A stretch of 64,000 bases of DNA from Neoaquamicrobium sediminum (GTDB lineage Bacteria; Pseudomonadota; Alphaproteobacteria; Rhizobiales; Rhizobiaceae). Below, piece by piece: positions 31,690 through 41,491 of this stretch (its first letter is position 1; each line of letters begins with the position of its first letter). The position numbers were made by a program, and so were the translations under genes. Below the pieces are notes generated by a model, which made no database searches, was not told the origin of the DNA, and saw only the letters and a program-made list of their open reading frames with translations. The stretch is from the NCBI RefSeq assembly GCF_013240295.1, contig NZ_JABETK010000001.1, forward strand, positions 1,674,001-1,738,000, read 5' to 3'.

Positions 31690-33054
31690 TCAGGCGGGGC
31701 TCGGCTGGGCGCCCACATCGAGCACGTCGATATCGCCCGCATTGTCGTAGCGTTGCTGGTCGAGAATGCCCTGCCGCTTGGCGACGATGGTCGGCACCAG
31801 GGCCTGGCCGGCGACGTTCACCGCTGTCCGGCCCATGTCGAGAATCGGGTCGATGGCAAGCAGAAGGCCGACGCCGGCGAGCGGCAGGCCCAGCGTCGAG
31901 AGTGTCAGCGTCAGCATCACGGTGGCGCCGGTGAGGCCCGCGGTGGCGGCGGACCCGATGACCGACACGAACACGATCAGGATGTAATCCTCGATACCGA
32001 GCGGGAGATGGTAGAACTGGGCGACGAAGATCGCCGAGATCGCCGGATAGATCGCCGCGCAGCCATCCATCTTGGTGGTCGCGCCGAGCGGGACGGCGAA
32101 GGCTGCATATTCGCGTGGCACGCCGAGGGCCTTTTCTGTGACCGTCTCGGTCACCGGCATGGTGCCGACCGAGGAGCGCGATACGAAGGCGAGTTGGATC
32201 GCCGGCCAGGCACCGGCGAAGAAACGCGCCGGGTTGAGGCCGTGCAGAGCCAGCAGGATCGGATAGACCCCGAAGATGACGAGGGCCAGACCGATATAGA
32301 TCGCCATCGCATACCAGCCGAGCTGGGCCAGCGTGTGCCAGCCATATTGCGCGACGGCGTTGCCGAGCAGGCCGATCGTGCCGATGGGCGTCAGGCGGAT
32401 GACCCACCACAGCACCTTGCGCACGATCGCCAGCAGCGAGCGGTTGAACGCGAGGAACGGCTCGGCGGCCTCGCCGACGCGCAAAGCGGCCGCACCCACC
32501 GCGATCGAGATCACCAGGATCTGCAGGACGTTGAAGCCCAGTGCCGTAGTAGCACCGTCGTCCGCGAGCCTTGTCGAAGCCTGCAGGCCGAAGATGTTGG
32601 CCGGCACCAGCCCCTTGAGGAAGTCGAGCCAGGAGCCGGTAGTCGAGGGCTCCTTGGCGGCTTCTGCCAGCACCTGGGTGTTGAGACCGGGCTGGATGAA
32701 CAGGCCCAGCGCGATGCCGATCAGCACCGCAATCAATGCGGTGATCGCGAACCAGAGGAGCGTCTGCCAGACAAGTGCGGCGGCGTTGGATAGCTGCCGC
32801 AGATTGCCTATTGAAGCCACGATCGCCGTAAAGATCAGCGGCGGCACGAGGGCCCGCAGAAGCTGCACGAAAATCGAGCCGACGGTGGAGAGCGTCGCGG
32901 CGAGCCAGTTGGGATCGCCGGCGGCGTCCGGTCCCATCGAGCGGGCGATGAAGCCGAGCACGAGGCCGAGCACCATGGCTGCCAGCACCTGAAAGCCGAA
33001 CGAGGAATAGAACGGCCGGGGAGCGGCCGAAGCGGAAGAGGATGAACGAGACAT
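31690..33054 (-). CDS. Dicarboxylate/amino acid:cation symporter (DAACS family)
   Basis: Secondary transporter of the GltP/DctA family, 454 residues. Family motifs are visible: [18 protein letters not shown], the serine-rich re-entrant loop [29 protein letters not shown], and the C-terminal [20 protein letters not shown]. The last motif carries the Asp/Arg/Asn set that binds cation and substrate. Substrate (C4-dicarboxylate, Glu/Asp or Ser/Thr) cannot be told by eye. The frame is open well upstream to 33426, but the ATG at 33054 precedes a normal N-terminus. Confidence 0.92.
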   Translation of the reverse strand: MSRSSSSASAAPRPFYSSFGFQVLAAMVLGLVLGFIARSMGPDAAGDPNWLAATLSTVGSIFVQLLRALVPPLIFTAIVASIGNLRQLSNAAALVWQTLLWFAITALIAVLIGIALGLFIQPGLNTQVLAEAAKEPSTTGSWLDFLKGLVPANIFGLQASTRLADDGATTALGFNVLQILVISIAVGAAALRVGEAAEPFLAFNRSLLAIVRKVLWWVIRLTPIGTIGLLGNAVAQYGWHTLAQLGWYAMAIYIGLALVIFGVYPILLALHGLNPARFFAGAWPAIQLAFVSRSSVGTMPVTETVTEKALGVPREYAAFAVPLGATTKMDGCAAIYPAISAIFVAQFYHLPLGIEDYILIVFVSVIGSAATAGLTGATVMLTLTLSTLGLPLAGVGLLLAIDPILDMGRTAVNVAGQALVPTIVAKRQGILDQQRYDNAGDIDVLDVGAQPSPA

Positions 33055-33221
33055 CACGATTTGCCTTGAAAGGTTGGGCGGCAGCCAGATCCGGGGCATG
33101 GCAGCCGGAATTCGTTTCGATATACGCCTCGTTACGAGTGGCAGATAGAAATCGAATTCTCCGCACCAATCTCCAGTGGGAAAATCATTCTCGTTCGAAT
33201 ATCGGCCCCGTGCATATGAAA

Positions 33222-33242
33222 ATGGCGGCCAGTGGCCGCCAT
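33222..33242 (-). terminator. rplS terminator
   Basis: ATGGCGGCC and GGCCGCCAT pair as a 9-bp stem around AGT. On the minus strand the stem is followed by TTTTC. It is 30 bases after the rplS stop and before the symporter gene. Confidence 0.8.
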
Positions 33243-33271
33243 CATCAAAATTCAGGAAATGTGGAGCGGGC

Positions 33272-33805
33272 TTACTCGGCCGCGCTGTTTTCCTTCTCGG
33301 CAGCCTCTGCGGCGGCCTTTTCAGCGGCATCGGCAGCAGCCTTCTCGGCAGCAAGCGCCTGTGCCGCGGCCACCTTCTCGGCCTCGATGCGCGCCTTTTC
33401 GGCGGCGAGCGCGTCGCGCTCCGCATCGTTCAGCTTGCGGGCGCGCACGCCGGTGTTCTCGACGATACGGGCCGACTTGCCGCGGCGATCGCGCAGGTAA
33501 TAGAGCTTGGCGCGGCGGACCTTACCGCGACGCACGACTTCGACAGCCTCGACCAGCGGCGAGTAAACCGGGAACACGCGCTCCACGCCTTCGCCGTAGG
33601 AGATCTTGCGGACGGTGAAGCTTTCCTGGAAGCCGGAGCCGGAACGGGCGATGCAGACGCCCTCATAGGCCTGCACGCGGGTACGCGTACCTTCTGTGAC
33701 GCGCACCTGTACGCGAACGGTGTCGCCGGGCTGGAATTCGGGGAGCTTGCGCTTTTCCTCGATCTTGGCGGCCTGCTCGGCCTCGAGCTGACGGATGATG
33801 TCCAT
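33272..33805 (-). CDS. rplS: 50S ribosomal protein L19 with extended Ala/Glu-rich C-terminus
   Basis: Large-subunit protein at the 30S interface. Residues 1 to about 125 are canonical L19 ([69 protein letters not shown]). A tail of about 50 residues made of Ala, Glu and Lys follows and is predicted helical; E. coli L19 (115 residues) lacks it, but rhizobial L19 commonly has it. The gene follows the rimM-trmD-DUF4260 unit by 176 bases. Confidence 0.96.
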   Translation of the reverse strand: MDIIRQLEAEQAAKIEEKRKLPEFQPGDTVRVQVRVTEGTRTRVQAYEGVCIARSGSGFQESFTVRKISYGEGVERVFPVYSPLVEAVEVVRRGKVRRAKLYYLRDRRGKSARIVENTGVRARKLNDAERDALAAEKARIEAEKVAAAQALAAEKAAADAAEKAAAEAAEKENSAAE

Positions 33806-33981
33806 TGGAATGATTCCTTAGTTCTTGTGAACCGTCAGAGCGCTCGTCTCACCGGCAGTCCGTACCGCCTCGGAAAGTGCCCATCCATCGAGAAGGGAAC
33901 AGGAGCGAATTCACGTGTTCTGGTTAAATTCCCGGCCATCGGCCGTTTCGTGGGCGCACATACACCACATCCAAGGCTGAA

Positions 33982-34356
33982 TCAACTGGCAGAGCGGTCG
34001 TCCTTCACCCGTCCGATCCGGCCCAGATGTGTATCCTGAAAGCCACTTTCGCGCTTCAGGCCGTAGCCGAGCGCCCGGTCGATCGCGATGTGAGCGGCAA
34101 GGATGATCGCGATCTGCGCGAGGAGCGGCGCGCCCGCGGCCAGTGCAATCAGCCAGAGCGCTGCAGGGGAGAGCCAAGTGTGCACTGCATTGTAGCACCA
34201 GGCACCCACCCTGGGTCCGCCGAGATAGCCGGCCATCGAAAGATCCGGAACCAGGATCAGCGCGGCGAACAACCACCAGCTCCCGCCCGAAATATGGAAG
34301 GCGACGAGCGCCGCAAACGCCAGCGCGGCATGTTCGAGGCGGAGGAACAGGGTCAC
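33982..34356 (-). CDS. DUF4260 family membrane protein
   Basis: A 124-residue integral membrane protein. Four helices are visible and the family segments FHISGGSWWLFAALILVPDLSMAGYLGGP (about residues 20-48) and AIDRALGYGLKRESGFQDTHLG match DUF4260, function unknown. It starts with GTG at 34356, which overlaps a TGA in the repaired trmD frame (GTGA), so it is translationally coupled to trmD and sits between trmD and rplS, an unusual insertion in this conserved cluster. Confidence 0.85.
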   Translation of the reverse strand: MTLFLRLEHAALAFAALVAFHISGGSWWLFAALILVPDLSMAGYLGGPRVGAWCYNAVHTWLSPAALWLIALAAGAPLLAQIAIILAAHIAIDRALGYGLKRESGFQDTHLGRIGRVKDDRSAS

Positions 34357-34414
34357 TTCTTCGACCCCTTTTCCGTTTGACGGGCAACGAAAAGATCCGG
34401 CCGCCGCTCGGCCG

Positions 34415-35062
34415 TCAGCCGCTCGGCTTCCCGCGGCGCCAGTCGGCGATCCGTCCGTGATTGCCGGAGGTCAAAATCTCGGGAATTGAGCGGCCCTCGA
34501 AGTCCTGCGGCCGGGTGTAGTGCGGATGCTCGAGTAGCCCGCTTTCAAAGCTTTCCTCGGCCCCTGAAGCATCGTTGCCCATGACGCCTGGAAGCAGGCG
34601 CACCACCGCGTCGAGCAGCACGAGGGCAGCCGGCTCGCCGCCCGACAGAATGTAGTCGCCGATGGACATCTCCTCCAGGCCCCGCGCGTCGATCACCCGC
34701 TGGTCCACACCCTCGAAGCGACCGCAGACGATCACCGCGCCGGGGCCTGCCGCCAGCGCGCGAACGCGTGCCTGGGTCAGCGGCTTTCCGCGCGGGCTCA
34801 TCAGCAGTTTGGGGCGGGGGTCGCCATCGGGCGCGGCATGATCGACGGCTTTCGCCAGAATGTCGGCCCGCAACACCATGCCGGCGCCGCCGCCCGCCGG
34901 CGTGTCGTCCACGGTGCGGTGACGGTCGGTGGCGAAGTCGCGGATATGGACCGCTTCCAGCGACCAGTCGCCGCGCTCCAGCGCACGGCCTGCCAGCGAC
35001 TGGCCCAGCGCGCCGGGAAACATCTCCGGATAGAGCGTCAGTACCGTGGCCGAAAAGCTCAT
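34415..35062 (-). CDS. trmD: tRNA (guanine-37-N1)-methyltransferase, C-terminus frame-shifted in this sequence
   Basis: SPOUT-class enzyme that methylates G37 of tRNAs and prevents frameshifting. Present are [21 protein letters not shown], and the trefoil knot [28 protein letters not shown] and LLPGVMGN. As read it ends at 34415 with WRRGKPSG. In the next frame the expected ending [19 protein letters not shown] runs on to TGA at 34353-34355, which overlaps the DUF4260 start. A one-base deletion or two-base insertion near 34431-34440 therefore probably truncates the true 236-codon gene. The ATG overlaps the rimM stop. Confidence 0.93.
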   Translation of the reverse strand: MSFSATVLTLYPEMFPGALGQSLAGRALERGDWSLEAVHIRDFATDRHRTVDDTPAGGGAGMVLRADILAKAVDHAAPDGDPRPKLLMSPRGKPLTQARVRALAAGPGAVIVCGRFEGVDQRVIDARGLEEMSIGDYILSGGEPAALVLLDAVVRLLPGVMGNDASGAEESFESGLLEHPHYTRPQDFEGRSIPEILTSGNHGRIADWRRGKPSG

Positions 35063-35591
35063 TCGCCGTCATCCTCGTCGACCAGCCCCGCGCTGGCGCT
35101 GTCGATGCGGATGAAGCCGTCGCGCACGGAGATTTCGGGGATCGCGGCGAGCGTGAAGGGGATCATCACGGTTCGCCTGCCGGCAAGGGCGACCTCGACG
35201 ATGTCGCCGCCGCCGAAATTCTGGATCGCTGCGACCTTGCCGATCGATGAGCCGGTTTCGTCGCGCACGGCAAGGCCGATCAGGTCGGCGTGATAGAATT
35301 CATCGTCATCGAGATCGTCGGGCAGGGCGGAACGGTCGATGAAAAGTTCGGTGCCGGTCACGGCTTCCGCGGCCTCGCGGCTGGCAATCTCCTTGAAGCG
35401 GACAACGACGACGATCTTTGCCGGTCGGATCGCCGCGACGGTGAAGATCCTTCCATCCGCCGCGCGCGCAGCGGGCCGTAATCGCCCAGCGCCAACGGGT
35501 CGCCGGTGAAGGTCTTGACCCGCACCTCGCCCTTCACGCCGTGCGGCGCGCCGATCACCGCCATCTGGACGGATTTTTCATCCTGTGTCAT
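35059..35591 (-). pseudogene. rimM: Ribosome maturation factor RimM, frame broken by two extra bases in a CG run
   Basis: 16S rRNA processing factor that binds S19 during 30S assembly. The first frame gives [20 protein letters not shown] and DYGPLRA; the second gives LFIDRSALPDDLDDDEFYHADLIG and the PRC-barrel ending. The frames meet at 35461-35468, where (CG)n on either strand is one unit too long; removing two bases gives [19 protein letters not shown] and a continuous 176-residue RimM. Its stop overlaps trmD. The upstream neighbours usual in this cluster (rpsP, ffh) are absent; xerC is divergent instead. Since RimM matters for growth, a sequence error is likely. Confidence 0.9.
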
Positions 35592-35724
35592 CGCCCGTCT
35601 CTAATGGTGCGGCCGACGCAATTCAATCCGGAGCAAGCAGGGGCGGCGTTTGCCTTCCCGTCTTCTTTGAAAGCGGCGGGCGGTATTCACGCGCTGCTAA
35701 CCACGATGCGGCAGGATGGTCTTC

Positions 35725-36663
35725 ATGGAAGAATTCCTTGTCTCCGCGCGTCCCGACCTGCAGAAGGCGCGGCAGGACTGGCTTGCGTCGCTTGCCGCTG
35801 AGCGGCGGCTTTCGGCCTTGACGGTCGATGCCTATGAGCGCGATACGCGTCAGCTCCTGCAATTCCTGACCGGTCATTGCGGTGGTGCGCCCGGGATTGC
35901 CGACATCGCCGAGCTGAAACCCTTCGACCTGCGCGCTTTCCTGGCGTATCGCCGCAACGGTGGCGCGGGGGCGCGCTCACTGGGCCGGGGGCTGGCGGGC
36001 ATCCGCTCCTTCCTGCGTTTCCTCGAAAGGCGCGGGCTGGCGAATGCCGCCGGCGCGGCCGCCATGCGGGCGCCGAAGCAACCGAAATCTTTGCCCAAGC
36101 CGCTGACGGCGGTCGACGCCAAGCGGGTGGTTTCAGCCGGCGAGCAACTGGCGGAGGAGCCGTGGATCGCCGCGCGCAACGCGGCGGTGCTGACCCTGCT
36201 CTATGGTTGTGGACTGCGCATCTCCGAAGCGCTCGGACTGCCGGGCGAAGCCCTTGCCGACAGCGCGGAGACGGTGCTGCGCGTCACCGGCAAGGGCGGC
36301 AAGACTCGGCTCGTGCCGGTGCTGCCGGTGGCGCACAGGGCCATTGCCGAATACAGGCGGCTATGCCCCTATCATCTCGGGGCGGACGCGCCGCTGTTTC
36401 GCGGCGCACGCGGCGGCGCGCTGCAGCCGGCGATCATCCAGCGCGAGATGCAGAAGCTGCGCTCTGCGCTGAACCTGCCGGACACGGCGACGCCACACGC
36501 ACTGCGCCATTCGTTTGCGACGCATCTGCTTGCGCGCGGCGGCGACCTGCGCACCATCCAGGAGCTGCTCGGCCACGCCAGTCTGTCGACGACGCAGATC
36601 TATACCGGGGTCGACACGGCGCGGTTGCTCGACATCTACGATTCGGCCCATCCCCGGGCGTAG
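35725..36663 (+). CDS. xerC: Site-specific tyrosine recombinase XerC
   Basis: Tyrosine recombinase that resolves chromosome dimers at dif with XerD. The 312-residue protein has the N-terminal SAM-like DNA-binding domain and the catalytic set: Arg in YGCGLRISEALGL, Lys in GKGGKTRLVPV, His/Arg in HALRHSFATHLL, His in LLGHASLSTTQ and the nucleophile Tyr in TTQIYTGVD. The pattern and length are those of housekeeping Xer proteins, not a phage integrase. The ATG at 35725 has AGGA at a good distance; an ATG at 35716 is the alternative. XerC is preferred over XerD from overall sequence feel. Confidence 0.88.
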   Translation: MEEFLVSARPDLQKARQDWLASLAAERRLSALTVDAYERDTRQLLQFLTGHCGGAPGIADIAELKPFDLRAFLAYRRNGGAGARSLGRGLAGIRSFLRFLERRGLANAAGAAAMRAPKQPKSLPKPLTAVDAKRVVSAGEQLAEEPWIAARNAAVLTLLYGCGLRISEALGLPGEALADSAETVLRVTGKGGKTRLVPVLPVAHRAIAEYRRLCPYHLGADAPLFRGARGGALQPAIIQREMQKLRSALNLPDTATPHALRHSFATHLLARGGDLRTIQELLGHASLSTTQIYTGVDTARLLDIYDSAHPRA

Positions 36664-36773
36664 AGGTTGCGCGATTTTTGAGGTGCGAGCGGAGCGAGCC
36701 TCGACGGACGCACGCCAGCAATTTTTCCGATTGGCTTAACGGTTTGGCCGCACTTGTCTGCAAGATTCCGGCC

Positions 36774-37847
36774 ATGAAACCCGCTACTGCCATAACCGAG
36801 CGCGCTGCCGATCTGTCGCTGAGACTGATCGCGGCGTTCAACCTTCTTTTCCTGATCGCATTCTTCGCGACACTGCTGTTCGCTGCCACGCAGGCGAATG
36901 CGCGAGATGACGCTACGGCATGCACCGGCCGCGACCTGATCGCAGCGATGAAGCAGGATGATCCGGCAAAACTCGAGCAGATACGGGCGGAAGCGGCCGG
37001 CGTGGCGAACGGCGATGCGGTGTTGTGGCGGATCGAGAAGGATGGCGTCGAGCCCTCCTATCTGTTCGGTACGATGCACATGTCGGACCCGCGGGTGGTT
37101 CGGTTGAGCGACGATGCGGAGGCCGCACTCGAGGCCTCCAGGACCGTGGTTATCGAAACCACCGAAATTCTCGATCAGTCGAAGATGATGGCAGCGATGG
37201 CCGCACAGCCGGAACTGATGATGTTCACCGACGACACGACGCTGTTCTCGCTGCTGTCGGAGGAGGACAGAGCGGCGGCGGAAGCCGCGCTCAACCAGCG
37301 GGGGATACCACCGGCCAGCGTGCAGAAGATGAAGCCGTGGATGATCGCCTCGATGGTGGCGCTGCCGGCATGCGAGCTGGCGCGAAAGGCATCCGGCGCG
37401 AAAGTGCTCGACATCGAGCTCGCCGAGCGCGCGCAGGCCGACGGCAAGGCGCTGGAGGGACTTGAGACGATCGTCGACCAGCTCGGCGCAATGGCCTCAC
37501 TGCCGATGGAATTCCACATGCGCGGGCTGGTGGATACGCTGGCGCTGGGCGACCGGATCGACGACGTCATCGAAACGATGATCGTGCTCTATCTTGACGG
37601 CGAGACCGGCATGTTCTGGCCGTTCTTCCGGGCGGTGCTGCCTTCGGACGAACAGTCCGCCGCCGGGTTCGCGGCATTCGAGGAGGCCATGATCACCGCC
37701 CGCAACGACACGATGGCCGCACGCGCCGCGCCGTTCATCGATGCCGGCGGCGCGTTCATCGCCGTGGGCGCGCTGCACCTGCCCGGCGACGAGGGCCTCG
37801 TCTCGCTCCTGCGCGAGGCCGGCTACACGGTCAGCGCGGTGCAGTGA
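36774..37847 (+). CDS. TraB/GumN family protein
   Basis: A 357-residue exported or membrane-anchored protein with one N-terminal hydrophobic segment (LIAAFNLLFLIAFFATLLFA, 22-41). The TraB/GumN domain has its two signature GxxH motifs, LFGTMHMSDPRV and VGALHLPGDEGLVSLL, separated by the expected distance, and a conserved ELARKASGAKVLDIEL region. The family is proposed to be a metalloprotease-like fold, with unclear function in proteobacteria. Confidence 0.88.
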   Translation: MKPATAITERAADLSLRLIAAFNLLFLIAFFATLLFAATQANARDDATACTGRDLIAAMKQDDPAKLEQIRAEAAGVANGDAVLWRIEKDGVEPSYLFGTMHMSDPRVVRLSDDAEAALEASRTVVIETTEILDQSKMMAAMAAQPELMMFTDDTTLFSLLSEEDRAAAEAALNQRGIPPASVQKMKPWMIASMVALPACELARKASGAKVLDIELAERAQADGKALEGLETIVDQLGAMASLPMEFHMRGLVDTLALGDRIDDVIETMIVLYLDGETGMFWPFFRAVLPSDEQSAAGFAAFEEAMITARNDTMAARAAPFIDAGGAFIAVGALHLPGDEGLVSLLREAGYTVSAVQ

Positions 37848-37923
37848 TCACGGCAATCGTGATTTGGCGGCAACCGGGTCGCCTTGCTAGCCTGTGGGCG
37901 TATCGAAGCAGAGGATACGCACC

Positions 37924-38100
37924 ATGAAGACAGCCTTGACGCTCGCAGCCGTTCTTGGACTTTCCGTTTCGGTCGCGGCCGCCTGCCCGATGAAGCGCGA
38001 TACAACCGCTTCGACGGACACCAAGCTGACAGTCGCCAGCATCTCGTCGGGATCGATGTCGACCCCGGTGGATGCAACGACGGTCAAGAAAGAGAAGTAG
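37924..38100 (+). CDS. Small secreted peptide of unknown function
   Basis: A 58-residue product with a signal peptide (MKTALTLAAVLGLSVSVAAA) leaving a mature Thr/Ser/Lys-rich peptide of about 38 residues with one cysteine directly after the cleavage site. The pattern AAACP is not a good lipobox. A GAGGAT ribosome site precedes the ATG. A convincing terminator follows, supporting an independent transcript. Confidence 0.55.
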   Translation: MKTALTLAAVLGLSVSVAAACPMKRDTTASTDTKLTVASISSGSMSTPVDATTVKKEK

Positions 38101-38144
38101 GCCGGGTAGGCCTCTTTCTCGAAACCCTGTGAATGTTCCTTTTG

Positions 38145-38173
38145 CCCGCTCCGCAGCCTGTGGGGCGGGTTTT
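38145..38173 (+). terminator. Rho-independent terminator after the small secreted peptide
   Basis: CCCGCTCCGC pairs with GTGGGGCGGG (two G-U pairs), loop AGCCT, followed directly by TTTT. It ends 7 bases before the convergent GNAT gene. Confidence 0.7.
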
Positions 38174-38179
38174 CACGTA

Positions 38180-38634
38180 TCAGGTGCCGCGGCGCACATA
38201 TGTGATATCGGGCAGCCCTTCCTCATTTCCGAAGCCGTCGCCGAAGGCTTCGGCCCGGAAACCGTGCCGCTCGTAGAAACGGCGCGCGCCGTCATTGGCC
38301 TGAAAGCAGTGAAGCCTGGAGACCGGCATGTTAGCCGTCGCGAGGGCAAGAAGGCGGCTGCCGATGCCGCGGCCGGTCCAGGCCGGATCGAGATAGAGCT
38401 GCTCGATCCATTCGCCTTCTACGGCGATGAAGCCGACGATACGTCCGCCGACCTCGGCGATCGTCTCACCCTCTGATTCGGGAGCAGGTGGCCGCGGACG
38501 AAGCCTCTGTCCTCCTCCGGCGTGTGCAGCATGGGCATCCATGGTAACGAGCCGAGGCTTGCCCGCATGACCCTGGCTATGTTGTCCGCGTCCGACGTGA
38601 CCGCCGGGCGCAGGACAACATTGGCCGATGTCAA
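38180..38634 (-). pseudogene. GNAT family N-acetyltransferase, frame broken by a one-base deletion
   Basis: The first frame gives VVLRPAVTSDADNIARVMR and MLHTPEEDRGFVRGHLLP; after about 38478-38483 the family continues in another frame as ESEGETIAEVGGRIVGFIA, then LYLDPAWTGRGIGSRLL (acetyl-CoA motif A) and NDGARRFYERHGF. Adding one base gives a complete acetyltransferase of about 151 residues. It starts one base after the asd stop and is probably cotranscribed with asd. Real decay and sequence error are both possible. Confidence 0.8.
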
Positions 38635-38635
38635 T

Positions 38636-39670
38636 TCAGGCGGCCTGCTTCTTCGGCTGGATCAAGCCGCGGGCGACCAGCAGCTCGGCGATCTGCACGG
38701 TGTTGAGCGCAGCACCCTTGCGCAGATTGTCGGAGACGACCCACATGTTGAGGCCGTTCTCGACGGTCTGGTCCTCGCGGATGCGGGATATGTATGTCGC
38801 ATCCTCACCGGCGGATTCGAGCGGGGTGATGTAGCCGCCGTCCTCGCGCTTGTCGATGACCAGACAGCCGGGAGCTTCGCGCAGGATCTCACGCGCCTCG
38901 TCGGCGGTGATCGGGTTTTCGAACTCGATGTTGACGGCCTCGGAATGGCCGATGAAAACCGGTACGCGCACGGCCGTGCAGGTGACCTTGATCTTCGGGT
39001 CGAGCATCTTCTTGGTCTCGGCGGTGACCTTCCACTCTTCCTTGGTCTGGCCGTCTTCCATGAAGACGTCAATGTGGGGAATGACGTTGAAGGCGATGCG
39101 TTTGGTGAACTTCTTGGCCTCGACCGGATCGGCGACGAAGACGGCGCGGGTCTGGGTGAAGAGCTCGTCCATGCCCTCCTTGCCGGCACCGGAAACCGAC
39201 TGGTAGGTGGCGACCACGACGCGGCGGATCTTCGCGTGATCGTGTAGCGGCTTCAGCGCAACGACGAGCTGGGCGGTCGAGCAGTTCGGGTTGGCGATGA
39301 TGTTCTTCTTCGAAAAGCCCTCGATCGCATCCGGATTCACTTCCGGCACGATCAGCGGCACCTCGGCGTCGTAGCGCCATGCGGAGGAGTTGTCGATGAC
39401 GACACAACCCTGGCGGCCGATCTTCGGGGACCATTCCTTGGAGACGTTGCCGCCTGCCGACATCAGGCAGATGTCCGTGTCGGAGAAGTCATAGGTGGAG
39501 AGGTCCTTCACCTTCAGCGTGCGGTCGCCATAGGAGACTTCGGTGCCGACCGAGCGGCGCGAGGCGAGCGCGACGACCTCATCGGCTGGAAAGCCGCGCT
39601 CCTCCAGGATGTTGAGCATTTCGCGCCCGACATTGCCCGTGGCGCCGGCGACTGCAATCTTGAAACCCAT
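38636..39670 (-). CDS. asd: Aspartate-semialdehyde dehydrogenase
   Basis: Reduces aspartyl phosphate to the semialdehyde at the branch point to lysine/diaminopimelate, threonine and methionine. The 344-residue protein has the NADP-binding opening IAVAGATGNVGREML, the catalytic Cys130 in ANPNCSTAQLV, and the substrate segment HIDVFMEDGQTKEEWK. It has the length of the shorter Asd type common outside enterics. The regulation of its 436-base upstream region is not readable. Confidence 0.96.
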   Translation of the reverse strand: MGFKIAVAGATGNVGREMLNILEERGFPADEVVALASRRSVGTEVSYGDRTLKVKDLSTYDFSDTDICLMSAGGNVSKEWSPKIGRQGCVVIDNSSAWRYDAEVPLIVPEVNPDAIEGFSKKNIIANPNCSTAQLVVALKPLHDHAKIRRVVVATYQSVSGAGKEGMDELFTQTRAVFVADPVEAKKFTKRIAFNVIPHIDVFMEDGQTKEEWKVTAETKKMLDPKIKVTCTAVRVPVFIGHSEAVNIEFENPITADEAREILREAPGCLVIDKREDGGYITPLESAGEDATYISRIREDQTVENGLNMWVVSDNLRKGAALNTVQIAELLVARGLIQPKKQAA

Positions 39671-40106
39671 TCCCGTTGCTCCTGTTCAGTGCATGGTCCT
39701 GCAAGAGAAGCGGATTTCATCCGCAGGATCGTGCTCAAGCTCTCCGCTGGTTTTGGAAAGAACCCGCCGGCTGCGGGTCGCCCCTCGGGCCGGACCCGGG
39801 GAGAGAGGGCGAGCAGGCCGAGAGACGTCAGACCGTTTTGGCGGTCGTCGATTTGGCCATAGTTTTGGTGAAACGCGCGCGTGCGGCATCGCTGCCCGCA
39901 GCGGAAAGAAGCCCGCCATGGGAGAAGAATGCAATATATGCCGTCAAAAGGCCGCGCATGGCGTTTGTCCCGGTTCGCGCCCGCCTTTTACGCGCTTCCG
40001 GTAAAGAGTCAATGACAGCTATGCCAGCATCATCGCGGCCTGTTCGCGGACATTGCGTTGGAACTTCAGAAGGACGCGCCGATTATCAAGATAAAGGAGC
40101 CGACCC
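39671..40106. other. Intergenic region between asd and a small membrane protein
   Basis: These 436 bases lie between divergent genes and must hold both promoters. I find no open frame with a ribosome site and recognisable product, no RNA gene and no strong repeat; only short hairpins such as GACCG-TTTTGG-CGGTC near 39831. Confidence 0.5.
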
Positions 40107-40271
40107 ATGTCAGAGCTCAAGCGCCAGAAGGAGTTTTCGGGCCGTGATGCACGTCAGGGCGAGATCGTCCTGCGTACACCGATGCGGAAGGCGATCTTCA
40201 TCGCCGGACTTGCCGGCTGCGTGTTGCTGGCGGTGCTGTTAGCCGTCTCGGCCTGCGTGCCGACGCCATAA
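40107..40271 (+). CDS. Small single-span membrane protein
   Basis: A 54-residue protein with a charged N-terminus (MSELKRQKEFSGRDARQGE) and one transmembrane helix AIFIAGLAGCVLLAVLLAVS ending ACVPTP. AAGGAG lies 7 bases before the ATG. Similar short proteins occur widely in Rhizobiales and are sometimes mislabelled as transporter permeases; function unknown. It converges with leuB. Confidence 0.65.
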   Translation: MSELKRQKEFSGRDARQGEIVLRTPMRKAIFIAGLAGCVLLAVLLAVSACVPTP

Positions 40272-40311
40272 GCCGTGGCGCCGGCGTCGAGGACCATTTT
40301 CCACTGCCGGA

Positions 40312-41418
40312 TCAGGCCGCCCGGAACTTCTCCACGATCGCGTCGCCCATGGCGACGGTGCCGACTTCGGTCATGCCGTCGGACATGATGTCCTTCGTGC
40401 GCAGGCCGTCGTCGAGCACGGCCGAGATGGCGGCTTCGAGGCGGTTGGCCTCGGCGACCATGTTAAAGGAATAGCGCAGGCACATGGCGAACGACGCGAT
40501 CATGGCGATCGGGTTGGCGATGCCCTGGCCGGCGATGTCGGGCGCGGAGCCGTGCACGGGCTCGTAGAGCGCCTTGCGCGAGCCGGTCTTGGCGTCCGGC
40601 GCGCCGAGCGAGGCCGACGGCAGCATGCCCAGCGAACCCGTCAGCATGGCGGCTACGTCGGAGAGCATGTCGCCGAACAGATTGTCGGTGACGATCACGT
40701 CGAACTGCTTGGGCCAGCGCACGAGCTGCATGCCGCCGGCATCGGCCAGCATGTGTGTGAGTTCGACGTCGGAATATTTCGCCTTGTGGGTGGCCGTGAC
40801 GACCTCGTTCCACAACACGCCGGACTTCATGACGTTGCGCTTTTCCATCGAGCAGACCTTGTTGCGGCGGGTCCGCGCCAGCTCGAAGGCCACGCCCGAG
40901 ATGCGCTCGATCTCGAACGTGTCGTAGACCTGCGTATCGATACCGCGCTTCTGGCCATTGCCGAGGTCGATGATCTCCTTGGGCTCGCCGAAATAGACGC
41001 CGCCGGTCAGCTCACGCAGGATGAGGATGTCGAGACCCTCGACCACGTCGGGCTTGAGCGACGAGGAGGAGGCAAGAGCGGGGTAGCAGATCGCCGGGCG
41101 CAGATTGGCGAAGAGCTCCATCTCCTTGCGCAGGCGCAGAAGGCCAGCCTCGGGGCGCACTTCGTAGGGCACGCCATCCCATTTCGGCCCGCCGACGGCG
41201 CCGAACAGCACGGCATCGGCAGCCATCGCCTTGTCCATGTCGGCATCGGAGATCGAAGCGCCGTGCGTGTCATAGGCGCAGCCGCCGACGAGGCCTTCCT
41301 CGGTCTCGAAGCCGGCATTCATGTCGGCGTTCATCACCGCGATCAGTTTCCTGACCTCCGCCATCGCCTCGGGGCCGATGCCGTCGCCGGGAAGGAGGAG
41401 GAGTTTGCGCGATGTCAT
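40312..41418 (-). CDS. leuB: 3-isopropylmalate dehydrogenase
   Basis: Oxidises and decarboxylates 3-isopropylmalate to 2-ketoisocaproate in leucine synthesis. The 368-residue protein has [17 protein letters not shown], the substrate-binding [17 protein letters not shown], the metal-binding [20 protein letters not shown] and the NAD-site region [18 protein letters not shown]. The frame is open to 41466, but the ATG at 41418 begins at the standard [13 protein letters not shown]. Confidence 0.97.
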   Translation of the reverse strand: MTSRKLLLLPGDGIGPEAMAEVRKLIAVMNADMNAGFETEEGLVGGCAYDTHGASISDADMDKAMAADAVLFGAVGGPKWDGVPYEVRPEAGLLRLRKEMELFANLRPAICYPALASSSSLKPDVVEGLDILILRELTGGVYFGEPKEIIDLGNGQKRGIDTQVYDTFEIERISGVAFELARTRRNKVCSMEKRNVMKSGVLWNEVVTATHKAKYSDVELTHMLADAGGMQLVRWPKQFDVIVTDNLFGDMLSDVAAMLTGSLGMLPSASLGAPDAKTGSRKALYEPVHGSAPDIAGQGIANPIAMIASFAMCLRYSFNMVAEANRLEAAISAVLDDGLRTKDIMSDGMTEVGTVAMGDAIVEKFRAA

Positions 41419-41491
41419 GGGAAGACCTTTCGAAAGAATGTTCAGCCGGCGTCTTGCTAGCGGCATGGCAGCGGGCGCGCAAGCTCAGATG

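Noticed and set aside
30779..33169. 796-codon frame fusing a long N-terminus to the amino-acid binding protein
   Set aside because: The added part is an out-of-frame reading of the symporter gene; the signal peptide at 31576 is the real start.
35725..36663. Phage or island integrase
   Set aside because: Length and motifs are those of housekeeping Xer recombinases; no attachment site, tRNA or mobile genes are adjacent.
35877..37847. 656-codon fusion of a xerC-region frame to the TraB/GumN protein
   Set aside because: The first half is xerC read out of frame; the TraB gene starts at 36774.
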